Source of the DNA: an uncultured Spirochaetales bacterium
GTDB lineage: Bacteria; Spirochaetota; Spirochaetia; Sphaerochaetales; Sphaerochaetaceae
Direction: 5' to 3'
DNA length: 64,000 bases
Assembly: GCA_949289305.1 (NCBI GenBank)
Contig: CASENB010000016.1
Location: 124,001 to 188,000, forward strand
In this document: positions 26,550 to 35,254 of the stretch, in pieces
How positions within the stretch are numbered: position 1 is the stretch's first letter
How the letters are laid out: each line of letters begins with the position of its first letter
Program-made: the position numbers and the translations under genes
The notes under the pieces: generated by a model
What the model was told of the DNA's origin: nothing
Seen by the model: the letters and a program-made list of their open reading frames with translations, nothing else
Databases searched by the model: none

Positions 26550-28223
26550 ATGGAAAATGAAACTCAGATGACGCAGTACCTCAAGTCATTTGCTGGAATT
26601 GAAGACGGTCAGATCGTAACCGGAACTGTTGTACAGTTAAATAACGACTATGTACTTGTTGATGTTGGCTATAAGAGCGAAGGAAGAATTCCAGTTAATG
26701 AATTTATGGAACTTCCGCAAATTGGGGACAAGGTCAACGTAACTATCATCAAGAAAGAAGGAATCGGCGGTCAGGTCGTCGTATCTAAGAAAAGGGCAGA
26801 AGCAAAAGAGAAGGCAGAAACCCTTAAGAAGGCAGCAGAGGAAAAGACCCCTGTTCTTGGTAAATTTGTAAAAGTCATCAAAGGCGGCTACGAAGTCGAT
26901 CTTGGTGCTGACTATAAAGGATTCTGCCCACTATCAAAGGCAGATGTCAGTCGTGTAGAGGATCCTGAGACTCTAATCGGCAAGACAGATTATTTCATTA
27001 TTGATAAGTTCCATGCTTCTTCAAAAATGAAGAGCGTAGTATCCAGAAAGGAATACCTTGAGAAGAAAATTCAGGAGAATAAGGAAAAATTCTTCCAGAC
27101 GGTACAGATTGGAGATGTTGTAGAAGGAGAAGTTAAGAGCTTCACAAGTTTCGGTGCGTTCATCGACCTCGGTGGATTTGACGGGCTTCTTCACATCAAC
27201 GACATGAGCTGGGGACATGTAACAAGGCCAAAGGATTATGTAAAGAAAGGTCAGGTTATTCAGCTAAGACTTATCAACATCGATCCTGAGAACCAGAAGA
27301 TCAATCTCTCACTAAAGCATATGGAAGCTGATCCTTGGACGACTTTCGAGCAGAGATATCAGGTAGGTGAAGTAATCACAAAGCCAATTACAAAGATCAC
27401 AGCTTTTGGTGTATTTATTGAAATCGAACCTGGAATTGAAGGTCTTGCACATGTATCAGAACTTTCATGGACAAGAAGAGTAACAAATCCAAGAGAGATC
27501 TATAACATCGGAGATGTAGTAAGCGCACAGATCCTTGGCTATGATCTTGATAAGAAGAGAGTAAGCCTTGGCATCAAGCAGCTTCTTGCTAATCCTTGGG
27601 ATACGATCGAAGAAGATTTCCCTGTAGGAAAAGTATTCACAGGAAAGGTTGCAAAGCTTGTTAATGCTGGTGCATACGTTGAGCTTGGAAACGGAATTGA
27701 TGGATTCTTACATATCGATGACGTTGCATGGAACAAGAAATTTAACCACATGAATCAATTCTGCAAGGCAGGAGACATGATTGATGTAATGGTTAAGAGC
27801 GTAGATCCTGAAGCAAGAAGAGTACGCTTAAGCGTAAAAGACATTACTGGAAATCCTTGGGAGAATTTCAAGAAGAGCTATCCAAGAAATTCAACAGTAA
27901 CAGGAACAATCTCCAACGTTACTGACTTCGGAGTATTTGTAAAACTTCCAGGAGATGTCGAAGGACTTGTTGGCAAGAGCCAGCTCGGATCTCCAGATGA
28001 AGATTATTCAGATCGCATTGTTGATTCCTATAAAGATAGAATTGGTGAACCGTTAACTGTTACTGTTCTCGATGTAAATCCTGTTTCTCAGAAGATCTCT
28101 CTATCTGAAAAAGAATGCATCAGAAGAAAGCAGCAGTCTGACTATGCTCAGTATATGGAGAGTAAGGAAGAGGATATCGACACTTACAATCCGTTTGCTG
28201 AAATCCTAAAGGAAAAAAACTAA
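26550..28223 (+). CDS. rpsA: Ribosomal protein S1
   Basis: 557 residues with six S1 domains. The first two are degenerate (GIEDGQIVTGTVVQLNNDYV; GKFVKVIKGGYEVDLG). Domains 3-6 are canonical, each with G-x-V-x-x-(I/V)-x-x-FG-x-(F/Y)V and a closing D-P-x-x-x-(R/K)-(I/V)-x-LS. S1 binds mRNA on the 30S subunit. The start has TTTTAGGAGC upstream. A hairpin follows at 28235. Confidence 0.97.
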   Translation: MENETQMTQYLKSFAGIEDGQIVTGTVVQLNNDYVLVDVGYKSEGRIPVNEFMELPQIGDKVNVTIIKKEGIGGQVVVSKKRAEAKEKAETLKKAAEEKTPVLGKFVKVIKGGYEVDLGADYKGFCPLSKADVSRVEDPETLIGKTDYFIIDKFHASSKMKSVVSRKEYLEKKIQENKEKFFQTVQIGDVVEGEVKSFTSFGAFIDLGGFDGLLHINDMSWGHVTRPKDYVKKGQVIQLRLINIDPENQKINLSLKHMEADPWTTFEQRYQVGEVITKPITKITAFGVFIEIEPGIEGLAHVSELSWTRRVTNPREIYNIGDVVSAQILGYDLDKKRVSLGIKQLLANPWDTIEEDFPVGKVFTGKVAKLVNAGAYVELGNGIDGFLHIDDVAWNKKFNHMNQFCKAGDMIDVMVKSVDPEARRVRLSVKDITGNPWENFKKSYPRNSTVTGTISNVTDFGVFVKLPGDVEGLVGKSQLGSPDEDYSDRIVDSYKDRIGEPLTVTVLDVNPVSQKISLSEKECIRRKQQSDYAQYMESKEEDIDTYNPFAEILKEKN

Positions 28224-28234
28224 TAAATCTTAAT

Positions 28235-28260
28235 AAAGGGAAGGGACAGCTCTTCCCTTT
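28235..28260 (+). terminator. Hairpin after rpsA, likely terminator
   Basis: AAAGGGAAG and CTTCCCTTT form a perfect 9-bp stem with an 8-base loop. The T-run is short (TTT then AT), so termination may be partial, letting some transcription reach the TPR gene 20 bases on. Confidence 0.5.
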
Positions 28261-28279
28261 ATGATAAATTGGAAAAACA

Positions 28280-28963
28280 ATGAAGGATAAGAAAGAAAAA
28301 TCAACTGCCGAGCGCCTTGCAGAGAGAACTGAAGGTTTTCTCGGATCAAATAGAAAATTATTAATCATCATTCTTATTGTAATTCTTCTTGCCGTTGCTG
28401 GAGTGGCAATTGGAGTCAATCTTCATGGAAGACAGGTAAGCGACAACTATGAAGAATTATATAATCTTGAAGAGAGCTATAACTCACTAATGCTTTTAGA
28501 TGAGACAACTGAAGAGTTCACTACAAGCCTTAGCGAATTTGAAGGCAATGTCGATGTATTTGTAGCAGATCATGATATTTCTACATATCTTGGAGCAAGA
28601 GCGACAATGCTTCTTGCAGAGGTTAGATTCATGCAGGAGGACTGGGAATCTGCTTATCAGTTGTATTTAGCCGTTGCAGAAGCGCATAGAAACGATTATC
28701 TAGGACCACTTGGATATACAAATGCGGCAGTAGCAGCAGAAAACAACGCAAATAAAGATGAAGCACTCAGACTCTACACATTAATCTGGGATAATTACGG
28801 AAATACATGTGCAGAGGCTCCGCAGGCTCTATTTAACCAGGCTAGACTTGAGTATGAGAATGGAAACGAAGATATAGCAAGATCTATTTTTGAGCAGCTG
28901 ACAACTGAGTTCCCAAATTCTTACTATACTTCAATTGCTAGAACTTGGCTTTTAACATACTAA
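28280..28963 (+). CDS. Membrane-anchored TPR protein
   Basis: 227 residues. A charged N-terminus of about 30 residues, one membrane helix (LLIIILIVILLAVAGVAIGV, about 31-50), then a soluble region with TPR-like helix pairs (YLGPLGYTNAAVAAENN, LFNQARLEYENGNEDIARSIFEQLTTEFP). The plan resembles YfgM/TPR proteins on the outer face of the inner membrane. No enzyme motifs. It follows rpsA and precedes a lipoprotein with a 32-base gap. Exact function unknown. Confidence 0.85.
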   Translation: MKDKKEKSTAERLAERTEGFLGSNRKLLIIILIVILLAVAGVAIGVNLHGRQVSDNYEELYNLEESYNSLMLLDETTEEFTTSLSEFEGNVDVFVADHDISTYLGARATMLLAEVRFMQEDWESAYQLYLAVAEAHRNDYLGPLGYTNAAVAAENNANKDEALRLYTLIWDNYGNTCAEAPQALFNQARLEYENGNEDIARSIFEQLTTEFPNSYYTSIARTWLLTY

Positions 28964-28995
28964 ATTTATTTTCCATATTAAATAAGGAGGGAAAG

Positions 28996-29766
28996 ATGAA
29001 GAATAGGGTAGTACTATCTTTATTTCTTTCCCTTTTTTTGTTAACAGGGTGTGGAATTCCTACTTGGTTCTACATTTCCACTTCCAATGCACGCTTAAAT
29101 AATAACACGACAAGTTTTTCAACAAATATACGAGTCGATACGGAGTTTCCTGTAGAAGCTAAATTCATGCTTTTATATACAATACATAACGCAAGTACGG
29201 GAACAACGCCTACGATATCCTCCATACAGTCAAGCCTTATTAGCAACTTCAGATCCCGCTACAGACTAAGCGATGCAAACTCAAACAGATTTGCAAACGA
29301 TGGCAATCCTGTTGCCACGTATACTAACTCTACAAGCCAAACAACATTTTATTTATATCCGTTTAGAGTATCGGAATCTTCTGACGGCTCAAGCCTGCCT
29401 TCAAACGGCGTCGGTGGCGATATGGATTATTTATTCCGTTTCGATAATACAAACGGAACGATAGATGAGACTGTAACATACAGCGTAACAAATAATCCAG
29501 ACAGCACTGTCACGATTACGGCCACTATAAACGAAGGGGAATCAGATCAGCTTACATATACGTTGGCTCGTTACGACAGAACAGCATTTTTAAATAGCAG
29601 CAGCTATAGTTCGGACACAAAAAACGACCATTCGAGTGTTGAAAGCGGCAGTTACTCGATATATATATTCCCTGTAATGTATATCAGTTCTGATGACTAC
29701 AATGGAATGCACTTTAGCAATACAATGCTTGTTCTATCATCAGGATTCTTATCACATCAATTATAA
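28996..29766 (+). CDS. Lipoprotein of unknown function
   Basis: 256 residues from the ATG at 28996, chosen for AAGGAGGGA 5-8 bases upstream. Signal peptide with lipobox LLTGC (Cys at about 19). The mature part is rich in Ser, Thr and Asn with alternating beta-type strands (TVTYSVTNNPDSTVTITATIN), suggesting an extracytoplasmic beta domain. No family recognised. Last gene before the AT-rich accessory stretch. Confidence 0.85.
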   Translation: MKNRVVLSLFLSLFLLTGCGIPTWFYISTSNARLNNNTTSFSTNIRVDTEFPVEAKFMLLYTIHNASTGTTPTISSIQSSLISNFRSRYRLSDANSNRFANDGNPVATYTNSTSQTTFYLYPFRVSESSDGSSLPSNGVGGDMDYLFRFDNTNGTIDETVTYSVTNNPDSTVTITATINEGESDQLTYTLARYDRTAFLNSSSYSSDTKNDHSSVESGSYSIYIFPVMYISSDDYNGMHFSNTMLVLSSGFLSHQL

Positions 29767-30039
29767 TTGCTTGAGAAGGCAATAAATCGCATTATAAACG
29801 ATTTAACGTATGTATTATTCAAATGTATCTCAAAATTTGTTTAAAGCCTTTTAAAACATATTTAAACATAAGCAAACTAAAGAAAACCAGTATACAAAAA
29901 TTGCAACTCTTAAATTATTAAAAAAAATATTGCAAAAGGAAACTTTCAACATAAAATGCTTGCAATAAACAATATTCAATTTATATTCAAAAAAAGAAAA
30001 GCTGCATAATACATTTCAACCTTTGACGATAGGATTGCA
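29767..30039. other. Intergenic, no gene seen
   Basis: About 270 AT-rich bases. Two short hairpins just after the lipoprotein stop (ATTGC/GCAAT at about 29766-29784 and AAATCG/CGATTT at about 29786-29806) could end its transcript, but neither has a good T-run. Nothing else is recognisable. Confidence 0.6.
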
Positions 30040-30200
30040 ATATGAAAAATATGAGATTGAAGTTGCCGTTACAGGGCAACTAAGGAGAGAGAAGAGCGAG
30101 GGCCTCTATCGGTGCGAAGAGGGAAATCGAAATAAGTAGCACGCACATATGGCTAGCCTGTAAACTTAGAAGCTATGGCATCTGATCAAAGACTATAAAT
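30040..30200 (+). ncRNA. Possible structured RNA, unknown class
   Basis: A patch much richer in G and C than the bases on either side. AGTTGCC and GGCAACT (about 30060-30080) make a perfect 7-bp stem, and CCTCT/AGAGG (about 30102-30121) a second. No long frame, ribosome binding site plus ORF, or known riboswitch core was found. Strand and ends are guesses. It could also be a remnant of older coding DNA. Confidence 0.35.
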
Positions 30201-30266
30201 ACGGAGAAGAAATAAGGCATAATAAATCAAATATAGCTCATAGAAAATAAATCTTAAAAAATTCTC

Positions 30267-30295
30267 TTGACATCTGATACAAAGTGAATTAACAA
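30267..30295 (+). promoter_or_regulatory. Possible promoter for a small RNA
   Basis: Perfect TTGACA at 30267-30272, a 17-base spacer, then TAACAA at 30290-30295. The -10 is weak. It is the only perfect -35 hexamer seen in this gap and points at the hairpin-rich stretch ending in a terminator at 30449. Confidence 0.45.
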
Positions 30296-30301
30296 TTAGT
30301 T

Positions 30302-30449
30302 ATGGATAAAGAGGTGCTTAATACATTCCTCTTTAGGAAGGCACTTCAGTCCGTGCTCTCAAGCGAATATTAAATTCGCTCATATCTAACCCAATAAATG
30401 GGTACATTGCCTTAATGCGAGAGGAGTTAAAGCTCCTCTCTATTTCTTT
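30302..30449 (+). ncRNA. Candidate small RNA with serial hairpins
   Basis: About 150 bases with no frame, between a TTGACA promoter and an intrinsic terminator. In order: AAAGAGG/CCTCTTT (about 30308-30334), GCAC/GTGC (30341-30356), AGCGAAT/ATTCGCT (30362-30380), CCCA/TGGG (30390-30402), and the terminator stem. Such a chain of short hairpins is typical of a standalone RNA. It does not match tmRNA, RNase P (found elsewhere) or an SRP RNA core that I can recognise; 6S RNA is possible. Confidence 0.5.
30419..30449 (+). terminator. Terminator of the candidate small RNA
   Basis: GAGAGGAG (30419-30426) and CTCCTCTC (30433-30440) pair perfectly around TTAAAG, followed by TATTTCTTT. Confidence 0.65.
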
Positions 30450-30934
30450 GATAATCTGTTTCTAAATACAAGATCAGTTTAATGTAAAGCAATATTAAAA
30501 TTCATTAAGAGTCGCATATAAAATCACTTAAAAATTTTTTGAGTAGGGTAGGTTATAGAAAGTCTCCAACGGTATTGCTTAGCATTATTAATAAAAGAAA
30601 ATAAACTCTAGTTTTTTTAATTAAAATTTATCTCGAACTTATTTTTAGTGTATTATCTATTATATTTTGTATTAAATTAATTTATGTACTAAATATTAAA
30701 TTGAATTATATTTTATCTCAAATAATTTTTTATTTCATTTTATTTACTATCTTACTTTAATTATTATATTAATACTATTTTTATATTAGATTATTTATTA
30801 ATATGGTTTAATAATTATACTACATTAATAAATATCGTTAATTTTGAATATAAAATTACTTAGGAATACGAACTATAAAAATTGTATATAATAAATATTC
30901 TGTCAACTTTAATATAATTTTAGGAATCTTTTCT
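30450..30934. other. Very AT-rich intergenic DNA
   Basis: About 480 bases of mostly A and T with stops in all frames. No gene, tRNA or clear hairpin seen except AGGAATCT/AGATTCCT (30922-30944), which overlaps the end of the phosphatase gene and may terminate it weakly. Confidence 0.7.
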
Positions 30935-31366
30935 TTAGATTCCTAATTTATCATGCAATCCTTCGACTATATCATCGAAGCATGAATCAAAGTCATCTGT
31001 ATACCAAGGATCGGAAATATCTCGGTCAATAAGCAGACGTTCGAATTTCTCATCAAAAAGACCTCTAAACATCCGTTTAAGATTGTTCTCATTATTTCTA
31101 TCCATATAGTAGATCTTATCGAATGCATCAATATCATTTTTTGTTATTTGACGTGCTCTATGCTTTACAACTGGAATATTTTCTTTGTTTAGCTTGCGTA
31201 CAGCCGGTGGATACATCGTATTTCCAATCTCTTCTGTGCTTGTAGCAGCGCTATCAAAATAGAATTCATCTTCTTTTCCAGCTTTTTTAGCTAAATAAAA
31301 GGCAATAGACTGTGCCATTTGCGATCTGCATATGTTTCCATGGCAGACAAATAGTATTTTCTCCAT
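30935..31366 (-). CDS. Low-molecular-weight protein-tyrosine phosphatase
   Basis: 143 residues. The N-terminal P-loop CHGNICRS gives the C-x5-R-S signature with Cys8 as nucleophile and Arg14. The general-acid motif DP is at Asp119-Pro120 (DISDPWYT). It hydrolyses phosphotyrosine or related monoesters; arginine phosphatase activity is an alternative in this family. AGAGGAAA lies 5 bases before the ATG. It stands alone in an AT-rich accessory stretch, divergent from the broken ATPase. Confidence 0.93.
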   Translation of the reverse strand: MEKILFVCHGNICRSQMAQSIAFYLAKKAGKEDEFYFDSAATSTEEIGNTMYPPAVRKLNKENIPVVKHRARQITKNDIDAFDKIYYMDRNNENNLKRMFRGLFDEKFERLLIDRDISDPWYTDDFDSCFDDIVEGLHDKLGI

Positions 31367-31452
31367 AATTTCCTCTTACGCTCTTATATTCTATAAATAA
31401 AGAATAATCAAGTTTTATTAGAAAAACCCCTCCCCTACTAAAATTTATTTAA

Positions 31453-31483
31453 TGTACACGATTCTGTCCTTTTATATAGAAAC
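31453..31483 (+). repeat. 31-bp direct repeat, left copy
   Basis: Begins TGTACACGATTCT and ends CCTTTTATATAGAAAC. The same 31 bases recur at 33089-33119 with one mismatch (G here, A there at position 14). The two copies bracket the ATPase pseudogene. Confidence 0.9.
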
Positions 31484-31662
31484 GCAGAAATATTGCTATC
31501 TTATTCACTATGTAATGTAAGTTTTTATTTTTGAACCGTTTTAAATTTTAACTCTAAAAAAGAAAATTGAATGATCATCACAGAATTATTAATAATAATG
31601 TGATATTAATGTATTAAATATTTATAATTTCGTGATTACTTTCAAATTTTTCTTAAAATATA

Positions 31663-31708
31663 ATAAAAGTGTGATTTTAATACACAAAATTCTGTATAAA
31701 AGTGTGAT
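31663..31708 (+). promoter_or_regulatory. Tandem 13-bp repeats at the ATPase promoter
   Basis: ATAAAAGTGTGAT occurs at 31663-31675 and again at 31696-31708, exactly 33 bases apart (about three helix turns). The second copy begins inside the TGTATAAA -10-like box and ends 2 bases before the ATG at 31711. This looks like a tandem operator. There is no ribosome binding site. Confidence 0.45.
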
Positions 31709-31710
31709 AA

Positions 31711-33066
31711 ATGGTGGTATATGGAAAGATTGCTATTGCGAAACTATATAAATGGAAGAATTCGCCCTATCGAAAACCACTGATTTTAAAAGGTGTACGT
31801 CAGGTTGGTAAGACTTGGATTCTAAAGGAATTTGGCAAACGTTATTATGAAAACATTGCGTATTTCAACTTTGATGAGAATATAGAATATAAGCATTTTT
31901 TTGAGACTACTAAAGATACTAATCGCATCTTACAAAATCTAATGTTAGCAAGCGGTCAAAAAATTCTTCCAGAAAAAACTCTAATTTTTTTTGATGAGAT
32001 TCAAGACTGTCCTAATGTAATAAACTCTCTTAAGTATTTCTGTGAGAATGCACCAGAATATCATATTGCATGTGCAGGATCTCTTTTAGGTGTTGCATTA
32101 GCTAATCCATCTTCCTTCCCAGTTGGCAAGGTTAGTTTTATGCAGATCGACCCTATGTCATTTACAGAGTTTCTTATTGCCAATGGCGATGAAAAACTAG
32201 CAAAGTATCTTGAAACAGTAAATACTATTGAACCTATTCCAGATGCTTTTTTCAATCCTCTCTATGAAAAACTTAAGATGTACTATGTAACTGGCGGTAT
32301 GCCAGAACCCGTTAAAATATGGACAGAAGCACGAGACGTGGAAGCCATGCAGGAATCATTATCAGCAATAATAGAAGCTTATGAAAGAGACTTTGCAAAA
32401 CATCCTAATGTTAGCGAATTTCCTAAAATTTCAATGATTTGGAAATCCATACCATCGCAACTTGCAAGAGAGAATAAAAAGTTTATTTACAAAGTGGTCA
32501 AAGAAGGTGCAAAAGCTCGTGAATATTAGGATGCATTACAGTGGCTAGTGGATGCAAGACTAGTACATAAGATCTATCGAAGCGCTACCCCCAACCTCCC
32601 TATTGCAGCATATGATGACATCTCTGCATTTAAGATTTATCTAGTAGATGTTGGACTACTACGACGACTAGCTCAACTATCTCCTACCGCTTTTGACGAA
32701 GGCAATCGTCTATTCACAGAATTTTAAGGAGCATTGACAGAGAACTTTGTGCTTCAAACTTTATCGACTCAATTTGAAGTTGTCCCACGATACTGGTCTC
32801 AGACAAATCCACCTTATGAAGTTGATTTCCTTATACAAAGAGAAAATGATATTTTTCCTGTTGAGGTCAAATCTGAAACAAACACAAAAAGTAAAAGCCT
32901 TAAGAAATTTAAAGAACTGTTTCCTAATCAGGTCAAACTTCGCATCAGATTTTCACTGGATAATCTAAAACTAGATGATGATATGTTAAATATTCCACTA
33001 TTTATGGCAGATCAAAGCGATCGTTTAATAGGATTAGCAGTAGAACAGAGAAAAGTACTGGAATAA
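31711..33066 (+). pseudogene. DUF4143-type AAA ATPase with two in-frame stops
   Basis: One continuous frame of 451 sense codons broken by TAG at 32527-32529 and TAA at 32725-32727; no frameshift is needed. The N-terminal AAA domain is intact: Walker A GVRQVGKT, Walker B LIFFDEIQDCPN. After the first stop the frame continues ALQWLVDARLVHKIYR, and after the second GALTENFVLQTL, then the C-terminal nuclease-like part with EVDFLI and PVEVKSE (a D-ExK-type pattern). Family proteins read through both positions. Role of the family is poorly known. Flanked by 31-bp direct repeats. Likely decayed; stop readthrough cannot be excluded. Confidence 0.88.
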
Positions 33067-33088
33067 TTATTGGATAACATATTCTATG

Positions 33089-33119
33089 TGTACACGATTC
33101 TATCCTTTTATATAGAAAC
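33089..33119 (+). repeat. 31-bp direct repeat, right copy
   Basis: Second copy of the repeat at 31453-31483, same orientation, one mismatch. It starts 22 bases after the ATPase stop. Confidence 0.9.
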
Positions 33120-33186
33120 ATACTAAATTTCAAATATTCATTATATTTACATTTTTATTTAAGTCTTTTGATGTATTATTATGATT

Positions 33187-33597
33187 ATGAAGAAAATCAA
33201 AAGACTTATTTTCTTATTACTATTGCCAATCTTTTTTCTACTGACTTCTTGTTATATAAGTTTTGGAGACACAGGAAATACTGAAGTACCTTCTTATCTT
33301 CATGGAGATTGGAATGTACATAGCCGTATAGGTATTACAGATGATACTCTTCAATCCATTTCAATAGATCAATATTCAATTACATTAAATTATGTTTCAA
33401 TTTCTATTAATGTCTATGAAGAATATTTAAATTCAGGTGGCCGAGTCTATGATGATATGGATAACAAAAGATTCTTTTTATTTTATACAGATATCAACTC
33501 ATACGATGCGAAAATGTTTGAGATTGAAAATGGGGATTTAATTTATTATCCCAATTCTGACGATCAAACAAATTATTATGTACTTAAAGAAGAATAG
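33187..33597 (+). CDS. Small lipoprotein, unknown function
   Basis: 136 residues from the ATG at 33187; an ATG two codons earlier (33181) is possible, but neither has a ribosome binding site. TGTATTAT (hexamer 33174-33179) lies 7 bases before 33187, so a leaderless start there fits the pattern seen elsewhere in this window. Signal peptide with lipobox LLTSC. The mature part (SYLHGDWNVHSRIGITDDTLQSISID) resembles small lipocalin-like 'threshold' domains in exported proteins, but no family is assigned. Sits at the right edge of the accessory stretch. Confidence 0.75.
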   Translation: MKKIKRLIFLLLLPIFFLLTSCYISFGDTGNTEVPSYLHGDWNVHSRIGITDDTLQSISIDQYSITLNYVSISINVYEEYLNSGGRVYDDMDNKRFFLFYTDINSYDAKMFEIENGDLIYYPNSDDQTNYYVLKEE

Positions 33598-33626
33598 TCT
33601 TAATTGATGCAAATAGGCTTTAGTGC

Positions 33627-33639
33627 TATCTTCAAGACA
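33627..33639 (+). promoter_or_regulatory. mazG promoter, apparently leaderless
   Basis: TGC then TATCTT at 33627-33632, an extended -10, with 6 bases (CAAGAC) before the mazG ATG. No Shine-Dalgarno. Confidence 0.5.
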
Positions 33640-34472
33640 TGATTAAATACGAATTAAAGAAGGCTGAAAATTTAGAACAGGGATGCAGGAATCTCTATGA
33701 GATCGTAACACTATTAAGAAGTGAAGAAGGCTGTCCTTGGGACAGAAAGCAGACTAATAAGAGTGCGACAGAAAGCCTTATAGATGAGGCATATGAATAT
33801 CTTGATGGCGCTATAAAAAATGACAAGGCTTCTATGAGGGAAGAAATTGGCGATATCATGATCAACCTCTTTTTAAACCTTTATATCAATGAGGAAAATG
33901 GCGATTTCAAGCCAGAGGAGGCTTTAAACGAGGTTTGCGAGAAACTCTTAAGAAGGCATCCTCATGTCTTTGGAGAGAAGAAGGTTGAAAACGATAAGGA
34001 AGCTTTAAGCCTCTGGAACAGCGTAAAAGAGAATGTCGAGGGTAAAAAAGATAAGAGCGATGATTTCTTCTCACATATTCCATCGTCAATTCCACCTTTA
34101 GAAGAATCATACGAAATACAGAAGAAGCTTAGAAAAGTCGGCTTTGACTGGCCTGATATCACAGGGGTCATAGATAAGGTTAAAGAAGAACTTAGTGAAG
34201 TTGAAGAGGCAATAAGGGAAAATGACATAGATCACACGGAAGAAGAGATTGGCGATCTTCTTTTTTCCATCGTTAATCTTGCTCGCTATTTGAAAATAAG
34301 ACCTAATACAGCTATGCATAGAGCAAACGATAAGGTTAAATCAAGATTCCAGAAGCTATTTAATATCTGTGCGGAAAAAGGTATTCCACTTGATAAAGAC
34401 CATATAAAAGAGATGAACGATGTATGGGATGAAATTAAGAAGGAAGAAAAACTAGAGAGCTCTGAGTCTTAA
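33639..34472 (+). CDS. mazG: MazG nucleoside triphosphate pyrophosphohydrolase
   Basis: 277 residues with two MazG domains. The first has CPWDRKQTNKSATESLIDEAYEYLD and the metal-binding E-x-x-D pattern MREEIGDIMINL; the second has a matching EEIGDLLFSIVNLARYL. It hydrolyses NTPs to NMPs, which removes damaged nucleotides and lowers ppGpp in E. coli. Convergent with the following lipoprotein gene, overlapping it by 21 bases. Confidence 0.94.
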   Translation: MIKYELKKAENLEQGCRNLYEIVTLLRSEEGCPWDRKQTNKSATESLIDEAYEYLDGAIKNDKASMREEIGDIMINLFLNLYINEENGDFKPEEALNEVCEKLLRRHPHVFGEKKVENDKEALSLWNSVKENVEGKKDKSDDFFSHIPSSIPPLEESYEIQKKLRKVGFDWPDITGVIDKVKEELSEVEEAIRENDIDHTEEEIGDLLFSIVNLARYLKIRPNTAMHRANDKVKSRFQKLFNICAEKGIPLDKDHIKEMNDVWDEIKKEEKLESSES

Positions 34473-35228
34473 TCTTGTCTCTCTAGGATAGCTTTCCTGA
34501 GCCCTTAACCAATAGGTTGCCGCATCCTCAATTCTTCCTAAATTAAACATCAAATCACCTATGGAGATCATGTAGGATGCGTCATCTCCATCTCCATAGC
34601 TTACAAGATTTAATAGCATCTGAGAGTCGCCTCTTCTATTAAAAAGCCTTATCGCATCTTTCATAGAAGAGATAAAGCGTTCGCTAAGGCCATCAGAGGA
34701 GTAAAGAGTTTCAAGGGCTGAGACTATCATATCGGAAGGTGCTGACGAGTTAATATTAATAAGGACCTTCTCGTAATCCGTGAGGGCTTTTTCAATCTGG
34801 AAATAGAAATCTCTAGCCTCTTCATGCAGGCCGTTCGCATATAAGGCTCTGTAATAGTTCAAGTAATCTATTCTGCTTAAATATCCTGAATCATAAAGAA
34901 TGCCACCGGCAAAAAGCAAAAGATCGTTATTATCGGTGCTTCTAATGAGCGTAGTGGCTGCATCAAAATAAAATTCATTATTACTATCGCTCAAAAGGAT
35001 GAAAAGATATGACGCCTTTTCCGCCTCTTCAAAGTTAAGCATTCTGTAGTATGACTGCCCTTTGTAAAATAATGCGTTAAAATCTAAACTATCATTAAGA
35101 TTTTTGTCAGCAATCTCAATCGTTTTCTCATAGTTTCCATCATCAAACAATTCTTTTAGCTCTGTCTGAGTATTGTTTGAACATGAAAAGAATAAAAAAA
35201 GGAGGAATATGATTAAAAAATGCTTCAT
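34452..35228 (-). CDS. TPR-like lipoprotein
   Basis: 258 residues. Signal peptide with lipobox LFFSC (Cys at about 16). The mature protein has TPR-type helix pairs (LFDDGNYEKTIEIADKNL, ALFYKGQSYYRMLNFEEAEKAS, MISIGDLMFNLGRIEDAATYWLRAQESYP). It may be an outer-membrane assembly or peptidoglycan-associated adaptor, but no specific function can be assigned. AAGGAGGA precedes the ATG. It lies 26 bases after the RNase P RNA, with a TATAAT at about 35246-35251 that may be its own -10. Confidence 0.85.
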   Translation of the reverse strand: MKHFLIIFLLFLFFSCSNNTQTELKELFDDGNYEKTIEIADKNLNDSLDFNALFYKGQSYYRMLNFEEAEKASYLFILLSDSNNEFYFDAATTLIRSTDNNDLLLFAGGILYDSGYLSRIDYLNYYRALYANGLHEEARDFYFQIEKALTDYEKVLININSSAPSDMIVSALETLYSSDGLSERFISSMKDAIRLFNRRGDSQMLLNLVSYGDGDDASYMISIGDLMFNLGRIEDAATYWLRAQESYPRETRLRLRAL

Positions 35229-35254
35229 ATCTTCCTCCTTAAAAATATTATAAA

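Noticed and set aside
30000-30460. tmRNA, cobalamin riboswitch or lysine riboswitch
   Set aside because: A CGGTGCGAA and a GAGGTGC segment looked suggestive, but the tRNA-like ends, tag frame and riboswitch cores are missing, and no gene follows in the right direction.
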